Shown: positions 1 through 5,652, counted from the stretch's first letter. The stretch is DNA of 10,076 bases from Deltaproteobacteria bacterium (GCA_003506795.1 DNYO01000254.1:1-10076), one strand, 5' to 3'. Notes: a model not told the origin generated them from the sequence alone. Numbers and translations: made by a program.

Positions 1-429
1 CAGCCGGCGGAAGATCTCCTCCCGGCTGTCTGCCGGCACCGTGAACCCTGAACCGCCGGCCGCGAGCGCTTTGACGTCGGGCACGCTCTTTTTCCCCGCG
101 CCCCTCTCCCTCGCCAGGCGTCTTATCCTTTGAAGGGTGCACAACACCAGATTAAGGACGAAAACTCCCAGGAGAAAATAGAACCACGGCGAGTGATAGG
201 CATCGTCGAGCCCGAAGAGCTTGATGAAATGATACGTCTTTTCGGGGTAGAGGGCGAGGTATTCCTCTTCCGTTCCGCCCTGTTTTATAACGCTTCCCAG
301 GACGGATGTCGCCGCGATAAGCGACAGAACCACGATCGCAAGACGCACGGATGTAAGAAAACGGAAGATGGGGCCTGGCCTGGCCGCCGGTTCGCTTTCT
401 TTTCCGTTATTGCTTCTTGTGGCAGTCAT
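1..429 (-). CDS. resB: ResB-like cytochrome c biogenesis membrane protein, N-terminal part (runs off window)
   Basis: The minus frame is open from ATG 427-429 to the window edge (143 codons seen; the C-terminus is missing). A short polar N-terminus (1-20) leads into a first membrane segment at about 29-47, preceded by FLTSVRLAI, and a second at about 82-99 (PWFYFLLGVFVLNLVLCT), followed by a basic stretch RIRRLARER. This 'FLxSxRLAI...' opening and the short periplasmic loop with a YxxxYP-like segment are typical of ResB/Ccs1, which acts with ResC/CcsA in system II haem delivery to apocytochrome c at the inner membrane. The ATG is the only plausible start: a stop lies six codons upstream and no Shine-Dalgarno is visible. 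The gene begins inside the 3' end of the cytochrome gene (23-nt overlap), so translational coupling is likely. A resC/ccsA gene might follow beyond the edge (inference). ResB family assignment rests on the N-terminal third only. Confidence 0.75.
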   Translation of the reverse strand, partial: MTATRSNNGKESEPAARPGPIFRFLTSVRLAIVVLSLIAATSVLGSVIKQGGTEEEYLALYPEKTYHFIKLFGLDDAYHSPWFYFLLGVFVLNLVLCTLQRIRRLARERGAGKKSVPDVKALAAGGSGFTVPADSREEIFRRL

Positions 430-790
430 TACACACGGTTGGCGCCTTTACCCCTTTCGCCGACGACTCCTTGTGGCAGTCTATACAGTTCTTGTGGTAT
501 GCGTCTTTGATCGGAATCGCACCGTTCTTCACGTTCTTGAGGTCATGGCAGGGCATACACCCCCCGGGGTCCTTGGGGTTCTTGTCCTTGTGATGACATT
601 CAACGCACTCTATCTTTGCCTTTTCGGTATGCAGGGGATGAGAGAAGGGAACGGGAGGAAGCTTAGCCCCTTCAAGCTTGAGCATCATCGATTCCGGGGC
701 CTTCTTCTGGGCAAAAGCCCCCGGGAGCAGAACGAGAACGAAAAGCGCCAGTATTGCCAGACCGAGAGAGATTTTTGTGATTTTTTTCAT
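407..790 (-). CDS. Secreted tetraheme cytochrome c3-family protein
   Basis: 127 residues from the preferred start. A Sec signal peptide (MKK..., hydrophobic 8-22, cleavage after AFA at about 27) exports the protein to the periplasm. Four CxxCH haem-binding motifs are seen: C62VECH66, C78MPCH82, C102IDCH106 and C120NDCH124. Exactly four other histidines exist (H51 and H54 in FSHPLH, H67 directly after the first motif, H99), enough for bis-histidine ligation of all four haems as in class III cytochromes c3. Such proteins carry low-potential electrons between hydrogenases, formate dehydrogenases and membrane complexes; the partner here is unknown. An upstream in-frame ATG (800-802) would add MRCR, but the one at 788-790 has a GAGGTG Shine-Dalgarno, so it is preferred. 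The 3' end overlaps the ResB gene, linking the substrate cytochrome to haem-attachment machinery. Confidence 0.9.
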   Translation of the reverse strand: MKKITKISLGLAILALFVLVLLPGAFAQKKAPESMMLKLEGAKLPPVPFSHPLHTEKAKIECVECHHKDKNPKDPGGCMPCHDLKNVKNGAIPIKDAYHKNCIDCHKESSAKGVKAPTVCNDCHKKQ

Positions 791-794
791 CCTG

Positions 795-800
795 CACCTC
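795..800 (-). promoter_or_regulatory. Shine-Dalgarno that decides the cytochrome c3 start
   Basis: On the minus strand GAGGTG lies 4 nt before the ATG at 790-788 (GAGG is 6 nt away). It overlaps the alternative upstream ATG at 802-800, which has no such site of its own. Confidence 0.6.
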
Positions 801-804
801 ATCT

Positions 805-835
805 AAATGTTATCGGGTACCTCAAAATGTTATCG
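805..835 (-). repeat. Pair of 11-bp direct repeats in the cytochrome c3 leader/promoter
   Basis: AAATGTTATCG (plus-strand reading) occurs at 805-815 and again at 825-835, start to start 20 bp, close to two helical turns. The promoter-distal copy covers the proposed -10 hexamer and the other lies between it and the start codon. The phasing and position would suit an operator for a dimeric regulator, but a chance or recent local duplication cannot be excluded. Confidence 0.5.
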
Positions 836-855
836 TAAAGGTGGCGGCAAGTCAA
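827..855 (-). promoter_or_regulatory. sigma70-type promoter for the cytochrome c3-resB unit
   Basis: Read on the minus strand, TTGACT (855-850) is separated by exactly 17 nt from TAACAT (832-827). The -35 matches consensus at 5 of 6 and the -10 at 4 of 6. The predicted start near 820 leaves a leader of about 30 nt before the ATG, containing one of the direct repeats and the Shine-Dalgarno. It sits just after the stop codon of the upstream NUDIX gene, so the cytochrome has its own promoter. Confidence 0.55.
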
Positions 856-862
856 GGAACAT

Positions 863-900
863 GGGGGCTAGTCCCTGGTCCCCGATCTCTGATTTCCAGT
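863..900 (-). repeat. Low-complexity, repeat-like segment spanning the NUDIX stop codon
   Basis: On the minus strand the 3' end of the NUDIX gene contains the near-tandem heptamers GGGACCA and GGGACTA (882-869) and a run of C just after. The stop codon TAG (870-868) lies inside. The last ~9 residues of the protein (GNQRSGTRD) therefore come from simple sequence rather than from a conserved domain. Similar 'GGGAC(C/T)A' tracts are often intergenic in related genomes by my recollection, which I cannot verify here. No convincing hairpin terminator with a T-tract is seen. Confidence 0.3.
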
Positions 901-1905
901 CTCTTTCCTTCCATACCCCACCGCCGTCTGGTAGGCCGCCCTGTCAAAGAAGTAGACCAGCCTCTCTCCCAGCTCGAACATGCGGTAAATGTCCACCGCC
1001 TTCTCCCAGACACCGAATGAATAGGTAAACATCCATACATGCTTCTTGAGAAGGCTCAGGGAGCTGATGGCCTCTTCAAGGGGCACCCTGCCCTCCTGGC
1101 GCTCTTTCCCGAGACCCAGGTAGAAGGAGGTGAACTCGCCCTCGCTCTTTTCTTTCCTCAGCCAGGCACCGAACTGGCCCATGATCACCATGGCCCTGGC
1201 GCGCAGGTCTTCCCTTGCGAGACGCCTGTAGGAACGTGTCGACGGGTTGGTGGTTATGTCGTCGAGCCAGAGACCGACGATCTTTTCGGAGTTTTCCTGT
1301 ACCGCGGCTGCAAGCTCATCGGATAGCAGTGTCACGGGATAGCCGATCCTGTCCTTCACCGTGCTCTCCACGAAGGTCTCGAAGGAGTCGTGAATGCTCC
1401 AGAGGTCCTTTTTCAGCTCCACGAATTTCGCGATCGCCTTTTCCTGCGAGTCAAAGGCCAGCTTTGGCAGGTTCATCACCGGGAAATACCTCGCTTCCGA
1501 TGCGTCGTCGCCGCCCGCTTCGACACCGCCCGTCTTCTCCACCTCAAAGGTGACTATGAGAAGCTCCCCGTAGAGGGGGTTCACGTGGGAGCCAACGTCG
1601 AGAAGCTGCACGATCTTTCCTTCGATCCCCGCCTCCTCCTTGAGCTCCCTCAAGGCGGCGTCTTCTATGCTCTCTCCCGTCTCGGCAAAACCGATGGGGC
1701 AGCACCACATATCCTTAAAGGGCTCCTTTGCCCTGCGCACGAGGAGGATCTCCCGCTCGTGATTGGCAAGGACCACCGAGGCAACGGGCAGGGGGTTTTC
1801 GTAATAGACCGTGCCGCAGTAGGTGCACACCTGCCTGTGCTTGCCGTCCAGAAAATCCCTGCCGAGCTCTTTGCCGCAATGGGTACAAAAAACCTTCTTT
1901 TTCAT
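868..1905 (-). CDS. Zn-ribbon NUDIX hydrolase with helical C-terminal (RsbRD_N-like) domain
   Basis: 345 residues, about twice a simple NUDIX protein. Residues 1-35 form a zinc ribbon (C7xxC10 ... C27xxC30). The NUDIX fold follows (about 38-165), with a complete Nudix box: G72, E78, R86, E87, E90, E91, G93. The E residues bind Mg2+ for hydrolysis of a nucleoside diphosphate linked to another moiety. The SQPWPFP motif that marks NudC (NADH/RNA decapping) is absent, so an ADP-sugar or nucleotide substrate is likelier, but the substrate cannot be read from sequence. Residues ~185-335 are predicted all-helical, with a W...R-LAREDLR...FYLGLGKERQEGRVPL pattern resembling RsbRD_N/PucR-type sensor domains (tentative). 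The start ATG overlaps the methyltransferase stop as ATGA, with no strong Shine-Dalgarno, indicating coupling. Last gene of the four-gene operon. Confidence 0.85.
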   Translation of the reverse strand: MKKKVFCTHCGKELGRDFLDGKHRQVCTYCGTVYYENPLPVASVVLANHEREILLVRRAKEPFKDMWCCPIGFAETGESIEDAALRELKEEAGIEGKIVQLLDVGSHVNPLYGELLIVTFEVEKTGGVEAGGDDASEARYFPVMNLPKLAFDSQEKAIAKFVELKKDLWSIHDSFETFVESTVKDRIGYPVTLLSDELAAAVQENSEKIVGLWLDDITTNPSTRSYRRLAREDLRARAMVIMGQFGAWLRKEKSEGEFTSFYLGLGKERQEGRVPLEEAISSLSLLKKHVWMFTYSFGVWEKAVDIYRMFELGERLVYFFDRAAYQTAVGYGRKETGNQRSGTRD

Positions 1906-2681
1906 TTCCCAACCACAAATATCCTGTCGTTCTTGTTGAACCTCAACTGGCCCTTCCGTTTAAGCTCCGCTACCATTTTTTCCCTGACGATGGCGGGGTC
2001 GACGTCTTTTTCGATGAACTCCCTCTTGAAATCGATGTACGTGGCAAGCGATTTCTCATCATCCGGATGAAAGACTATGGCGTTGGGATAGTCTATGTAG
2101 TTGACCTTCGCGAAGTGCTGCCTCAACAGCGCCTCACCGTTCTCGGCGGAAAACCGCTCGATGACCTTTCTCAAGTTCCTGAAGTCAAAGTAGTGCTCTC
2201 CTTCTTCCAGCATCGAGGCACTGTGGGTCAGGCAGACAAACACCCCCCCGGGCTTGAGAAGCCTCGCTATTTCGGGAATCGCTCCGGGAAAGAAGTACAG
2301 GGAATAGAGGGACACGATGAGGTCGAAATGCGCCGTGGGAAGCCCGGTCGGGGCAGGCAGCGTCATCATGCGAAACAAGGCCTCGGCGGCCCTGGCCCTC
2401 GCAGCAGCCAGAAAAGGCTCTTCGTTCTCAGCGAGGCAATCGACCCCGACAATGAGATCTCGTCCTGCCGGCATTACCTCTTCGAACCAGCCATATCCAC
2501 AGCCAAGATCGGCGATGCTTTTCGCCCTGTCCCAGGCGATGGCGTCACGCACCACCGTCCTGATATCGTTCTTGTTTTCGGAGTGTTCCCGTATAATTGC
2601 TCCCACCTCGGCGTGGAGCCTGTGATTTGAATAGCTTCGTATAACGCGAGTCTCATGTGTGTGCCCGGCTGTCGTTGTCAT
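1902..2681 (-). CDS. Class I SAM-dependent methyltransferase
   Basis: 259 residues from the preferred ATG. Motif I is SIADLGCGYG (56-65), the glycine-rich SAM loop. An acidic residue closing strand 2 is D81 (VGVDCL). Motif IV-like FDLIVSLYSLYFF is at 119-131 and the post-motif LLKPGGVF at 141-148. The substrate is not identifiable; the C-terminal ~100 residues lack a signature I recognise. A GTG at 2690 directly after the upstream stop would add three residues, but AGGTG at 2692-2688 lies 6 nt before the ATG at 2681-2679, so the ATG is preferred. The gap to the YciO-like gene is then only 9 nt, and the 3' end overlaps the NUDIX start by 4 nt, placing it firmly in the operon. Confidence 0.85.
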   Translation of the reverse strand: MTTTAGHTHETRVIRSYSNHRLHAEVGAIIREHSENKNDIRTVVRDAIAWDRAKSIADLGCGYGWFEEVMPAGRDLIVGVDCLAENEEPFLAAARARAAEALFRMMTLPAPTGLPTAHFDLIVSLYSLYFFPGAIPEIARLLKPGGVFVCLTHSASMLEEGEHYFDFRNLRKVIERFSAENGEALLRQHFAKVNYIDYPNAIVFHPDDEKSLATYIDFKREFIEKDVDPAIVREKMVAELKRKGQLRFNKNDRIFVVGK

Positions 2682-2690
2682 TTCTAGCAC

Positions 2691-3305
2691 CTACGGAGAA
2701 AGGCGGTCCGCGAGGGCCCCCTTCCCTTTCCTTAACAGCTCCACGACGTCATCCGTCAGCTTTACGACCGTCGACGGCTCGCTCGTCAATATCCCCCCGT
2801 CCACGATAAGGGCCAGGCCGGCGCCGAAGGTCTTTTCAATGACCCTGGGGTCGGTCATCACATCATCCCCGGCGACCCGCGCGCTTGTATTAATGACCGG
2901 CCTGCCGCAGAGCCGGGCAATTCCGACAGGCACGGGGTGGGCCGGTATCCTGACGCCAACCTCCTTTCTGTCCGTCATAAGCAGTTTCGGTATGATCTTT
3001 CTCGCCTTGAGGACAAACGTAAAAGGTCCCGGCAGATACCACTTGACGATATCGAAGGAGAAGTCCGTGAGCACCGCAAAGGTACTTATGTCCTTTAAAT
3101 CCCTGCAGATAATGCTGAGCGCCCTCTTTTCGTCGAGGCGCTTCATCGCGTAGAGTCTTCGTATTGATTTAATGTTGAAGAGGTCGCACCCGATGCCGTA
3201 GTGGGTGTCCGTGGGATAGGCGATAATGCCGCCCTCCTCGATCGTCCGCACGATGAGCTCGGTGATCTTTTTCTTCGGCCTTTCGGGGTTCCATTCTACG
3301 ATCAT
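2691..3305 (-). CDS. YciO/YrdC/Sua5-family protein (YciO-like subgroup)
   Basis: 204 residues covering one YrdC-like domain. Visible landmarks are YPTDTHYGIGCD (30-41), LPGPFTFVLK (91-100), VGVRIPAHP (117-125) and a C-terminal IVDGG...PSTVVKLTDD. TsaC/Sua5 enzymes make threonylcarbamoyl-AMP for tRNA t6A and use a KxR...SxN tetrad. Here the first pair reads K55-R-L57 and the second S141-A-R143, so two of the four positions are changed. That pattern, with the CRDL motif (67-70), is closer to the paralogue YciO, whose role is less clear. Hence a threonylcarbamoyl-AMP synthase call would be unsafe. Its ATG overlaps the upstream methyltransferase stop as ATGA with no good Shine-Dalgarno, suggesting translational coupling. 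Confidence 0.85.
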   Translation of the reverse strand: MIVEWNPERPKKKITELIVRTIEEGGIIAYPTDTHYGIGCDLFNIKSIRRLYAMKRLDEKRALSIICRDLKDISTFAVLTDFSFDIVKWYLPGPFTFVLKARKIIPKLLMTDRKEVGVRIPAHPVPVGIARLCGRPVINTSARVAGDDVMTDPRVIEKTFGAGLALIVDGGILTSEPSTVVKLTDDVVELLRKGKGALADRLSP

Positions 3306-3889
3306 ATCTTTCTCGCGACCAGCTGGGCCGTTGCCCTTATCTTGCCCCTGTCCCTGCGCACGCCTTCGTTGTGGTGGATAACCTCAAACCCGGGAAAGAG
3401 GCTTAATAGCTCGCCGTCATCGAGAAGAAAGGCTGGATTCCTGGGCCTGTCCACCTCATTCTGCCTCTTCAGGAAGGTTTCATATATAAGTATACCACCC
3501 CTGTCCAGCGTTGCCGCGATGTCGGGCGCGATCTGGCGGAGCAGGAAATAGAAAACGATTACCCCCTGAAAAGACCCGTCTTTGAAAGGCAGTCTTTCGG
3601 CATCGCCCTGCACGATATCCATGGACTGCCCTCGAGTCTCCATGGATTCCCCTGCAAGCTTCAGGGCCTCCCATGAGCGCTCGAGCCCCGTAACGTGAAG
3701 GCCCCGGGATGCAAGGTAAAGCGCGTCTCTTCCCTGTCCCATGGCGATGTCGGCGACGCGCCCTCCCGCAGGAATGAGTCCGGCGTGACTTACGAGGAGA
3801 TCGTGGGGCTCGTCGGCCCCGTCGTAGTACCCTTTTTTATACCTCTCGTCCCAGTCGGGCGGCGCCGAAACGCTTCTTTCCTTTTCCAT
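3302..3889 (-). CDS. TehB-like class I SAM methyltransferase
   Basis: 195 residues. The N-terminal WDERY (13-17) and motif I VADIAMGQGRDALYLA (45-60) resemble TehB-type methyltransferases. The strand-2 acidic residue is E70 (VTGLERS), followed by GDAERLPF (95-102), IYETF (135-139) and NPAFLL (151-156), the last also common in TehB/UbiE-like proteins acting on small molecules. TehB relatives methylate tellurite or selenite, but many homologues have unrelated small-molecule substrates, so no substrate is claimed. GAGG lies 4 nt before the ATG. This is the first gene of the minus-strand operon, with a TATAAT about 25 nt upstream of the start. Confidence 0.82.
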   Translation of the reverse strand: MEKERSVSAPPDWDERYKKGYYDGADEPHDLLVSHAGLIPAGGRVADIAMGQGRDALYLASRGLHVTGLERSWEALKLAGESMETRGQSMDIVQGDAERLPFKDGSFQGVIVFYFLLRQIAPDIAATLDRGGILIYETFLKRQNEVDRPRNPAFLLDDGELLSLFPGFEVIHHNEGVRRDRGKIRATAQLVARKI

Positions 3890-3978
3890 CTGTCCTCACA
3901 TCCTCCGAACTAGTATTATAGTCCACCGGCGGCGGTTAAGGGATAGCTTTTTTTTATGACCGATGTTATATAAGACCC
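3890..3978. promoter_or_regulatory. Divergent promoter region between the methyltransferase operon and the HAD gene
   Basis: 89 bp serve both divergent units. For the minus-strand operon a perfect TATAAT is at 3920-3915, giving a start near 3908 and a ~20-nt leader that includes the Shine-Dalgarno. No acceptable -35 is seen 16-18 nt away (TCCCTT), so an activator or another sigma factor may be needed. For the plus strand, TATATA/TATAAG at 3967-3974 lies so close to the HAD ATG (3979) that transcription would start at or next to it. A T-rich run (about 3948-3957) lies between. Confidence 0.4.
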
Positions 3979-4617
3979 ATGGCCACCAAGATAGTCTTCC
4001 TTGACTGCGATGGCACGCTCACAACGGTCAAAAGCAGCTGGGAATACCTCCACCGCCGCTTGTCCCTGTGGACGGATAACGCCGACAAATATCAGGCGCT
4101 CTTCCGGCAGGGCAGGATCGATTACCATGAATTCTGCAGAAGGGATGCCTTGATGTGGAAGGGGCTTGACATAGACAGCGTCGAGTCCGTTGTGCACGAA
4201 ATACCCTATCAGCCGGGGGCCCGGGAGCTTGTCCGGTCCTTGAGGTCGGCCGGCGTGATCACCGTCATTATCTCTACGGGGCTTTCCCTGCTTGTGGATA
4301 AGGTAAGGCGGGAGTTCTCCATCGACCTGTGCTTTTCCAACGATCTTATCGTCAGGGGCGGCATCCTTTCGGGCGAAATATGCATAAATGTCGATTACGA
4401 CATGAAGGGCCCCATAGTGCGCCAGACGCTGGAGCGCTTCGGCCTCACCTTCGATGAGGCCTCCGCGATAGGCGACGGTGAAGGCGACAGGGGAATGTTC
4501 GAAGAGGTGGGACTGCCCATTGGATTCAACATAAACGGCGGCTCGCCGAACTTCCCCGGCCGCACTGTCTATATTGAAGAGCTCTGTGCAGCTAAATCCT
4601 TGCTGGGGGTTATCTGA
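3979..4617 (+). CDS. HAD-superfamily IB phosphatase, phosphoserine phosphatase-like
   Basis: 212 residues, cytosolic. HAD motif I is FLDCDGT (nucleophile D9, acid/base D11), motif II IISTG (S99/T100), motif III K143 in DMKGP, and motif IV GDGEGD (D166, D170). The helical cap between residues 15 and 75 (WEYLHRRL...RQGRIDYHEFCRRDALMWKG) is the IB type seen in SerB and related phosphatases. The substrate may be phosphoserine or another small phosphate ester. Motif I sits at the very N-terminus, as usual, supporting this ATG; no in-frame start lies upstream. No Shine-Dalgarno is visible (ATAAGACCC precedes the ATG), so the mRNA may be leaderless. The stop overlaps the next start by one base (TGATG), indicating a two-gene operon with the NlpC/P60 lipoprotein. 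Confidence 0.85.
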   Translation: MATKIVFLDCDGTLTTVKSSWEYLHRRLSLWTDNADKYQALFRQGRIDYHEFCRRDALMWKGLDIDSVESVVHEIPYQPGARELVRSLRSAGVITVIISTGLSLLVDKVRREFSIDLCFSNDLIVRGGILSGEICINVDYDMKGPIVRQTLERFGLTFDEASAIGDGEGDRGMFEEVGLPIGFNINGGSPNFPGRTVYIEELCAAKSLLGVI

Positions 4618-5081
4618 TGAAAAGATTTGCCGGGCGCGCCGCAGTGCTTCTGTGTGTTTCCCTCATGTTTCTCATCCCTTCCTGCGCACCGAAGAAGGTT
4701 AAGATCTACGACATACCGGAAGGTGCCCGCAGCGACGTCGTTCAGATAGCGCTGGCACAGCAGGGCAAACAGTACCGCAGCGGCAACAAGGGGCCTGACT
4801 ATTTCGACTGCAGCGGTCTCATCTACTTCACCTACAGGCAGGCAGGGATTTCGGTCCCGAAAACCGCGGAGGCCCAGGGGCGTTTCGGGGCCGAGATATC
4901 ACGCGGTGCCGTCCAGCCCGGCGACCTAGTCCTTTTCAAGATCAAGAACGACTATCATATCGGTATTATGATCAATGGAACCGACTTCGTTCATGCCTCG
5001 AAATCCAGGGGCGTGGCCATAGATTCCGTCGAATCGAGGTACTGGCAAAGATATCTCGTTGGGTTCAGATCGTTGATGTAG
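4617..5081 (+). CDS. NlpC/P60-family lipoprotein, peptidoglycan endopeptidase
   Basis: 154 residues. A lipoprotein signal (MKRFAGR, hydrophobic 8-20, lipobox IPSC with C23) puts it on a membrane facing the periplasm. The NlpC/P60 domain covers about 38-152 with the usual catalytic set: C65 in YFDCSG, H114 in YHIGI and H126 in FVHAS as the third polar residue. PGDLVLF (101-107) is the conserved strand before the catalytic His. Family members cut the D-Glu-meso-DAP bond in cell-wall peptides. Length matches small Spr/NlpC lipoproteins. Translation probably restarts from the TGATG overlap with the HAD gene, helped by a G-rich stretch about 10-15 nt upstream. It ends 20 bp from the convergent thioredoxin gene without a clear terminator. 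Confidence 0.92.
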   Translation: MKRFAGRAAVLLCVSLMFLIPSCAPKKVKIYDIPEGARSDVVQIALAQQGKQYRSGNKGPDYFDCSGLIYFTYRQAGISVPKTAEAQGRFGAEISRGAVQPGDLVLFKIKNDYHIGIMINGTDFVHASKSRGVAIDSVESRYWQRYLVGFRSLM

Positions 5082-5101
5082 GGATGGTTTCGGGTGGCAC
5101 C

Positions 5102-5560
5102 CTAGCCCCCTCTCCCCGCCCCTTCCTTCTTCAGAAAATCGATCAGCGGCATCTTTTTGTAGTGTTTTCCGGTGAGGTAGGCGAGGACCGTTTTGAAGTC
5201 CTTTTTCCCTATAAAACCGGGAATCTGTATGAGCTTCTTTCCCGTCTCGTCGAGAAGGATCGTCGTCGGATAACCCATGAGGTTGTTCTCGCTGGCGATG
5301 CGCGGCGCTGTATCCCCGTTGACGCGAAAATACATCCCGCTCCTGCCAAGCTCTTCCCGTATCTCCTTCGTTTCCAGGACATCCCGGTCCATTCTCCGAC
5401 AGTAAGCTCACGAGGGCATGAAGAGATACACAACGGCGGGTTTCTTTTCCCTCGCGATGCGTTCCCGAATCTGCTTCATGGTCTCCTGTGCGAAGACGGT
5501 GCTGCAACAAAAAAGGGAGAGGAAAAATGCGGTGATAATTAAGGCCCGTCCGGTCTGCAT
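5102..5560 (-). CDS. Candidate selenocysteine-containing periplasmic thioredoxin-like protein (in-frame UGA, UxxC)
   Basis: One minus-strand frame runs from ATG 5560-5558 to TAG 5104-5102 and is interrupted only by TGA at 5410-5408. Reading that codon as selenocysteine gives 152 residues: signal peptide 1-24 (hydrophobic 7-17, cleavage VFA|Q), then AVVYLFMPS-U51-AYC54-RRM and a thioredoxin fold with cis-proline YPTT (97-100). The UGA replaces the first cysteine of the CxxC redox motif exactly, and protein similarity continues on both sides without a frame change. UxxC thioredoxin-fold selenoproteins are known in anaerobic deltaproteobacteria. A small hairpin follows 17 nt after the UGA (separate entry). 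The likely role is periplasmic thiol/disulfide or peroxide reduction. The start has no Shine-Dalgarno; upstream residues in this frame look non-coding. Alternatives are a nonsense-mutated pseudogene, or internal start at ATG 5392-5390 giving a fragment lacking the active site. Confidence 0.75.
5377..5390 (-). promoter_or_regulatory. Candidate bacterial SECIS hairpin downstream of the UGA
   Basis: On the minus strand GGAC-CGGGAU-GUCC forms a 4-bp stem with a 6-nt, G-containing loop. The stem begins 18 nt after the UGA and the loop falls at +22 to +27. In E. coli fdhF the SelB-binding loop with its conserved GG lies in nearly the same place. The lower stem is poorly paired (U-U mismatch next), so support comes from position and loop content rather than stability. 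Confidence 0.45.
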
Positions 5561-5567
5561 GGTCAAT

Positions 5568-5595
5568 AGTATCAGAAAGAGTACCGTACCGCAAA
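5568..5595 (-). promoter_or_regulatory. Weak promoter-like sequence for the selenothioredoxin gene
   Basis: On the minus strand GATACT (5573-5568, 4 of 6 matches to TATAAT) is 16 nt from TTTGCG (5595-5590, 3 of 6). The start point would be at or within a base of the ATG, in keeping with the absent Shine-Dalgarno. Weak on its own. Confidence 0.25.
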
Positions 5596-5652
5596 CGCGC
5601 CGGTAAGCCGGGCCGCCGGGGCCGCCTTTCTCCGGAAAACACCCGGTGCGGG

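Noticed and set aside
1728..2630. 300-codon plus-strand frame across the NUDIX and methyltransferase genes
   Set aside because: The minus-strand genes here carry clear motifs (Nudix box, SAM motif I) and overlap neatly; the plus-strand frame has low-complexity composition and no motif.
3302..3889. Calling the TehB-like gene a tellurite-resistance determinant
   Set aside because: The similarity is at the level of general SAM-binding and NPxFLL motifs; the neighbours give no link to tellurite and no substrate residues can be identified.
5082..5101. Bidirectional terminator between the convergent lipoprotein and thioredoxin genes
   Set aside because: Only a 3-bp stem (GGG/CCC) can form and there is no T-tract on either strand.
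5408..5410. Reading the thioredoxin gene as a nonsense-mutated or frameshifted pseudogene
   Set aside because: The frame is identical on both sides, so no frameshift is needed. The only stop is UGA, at the exact redox-Cys position, and the rest of the protein is intact. A recoded UGA explains this better, although a pseudogene is not fully excluded.
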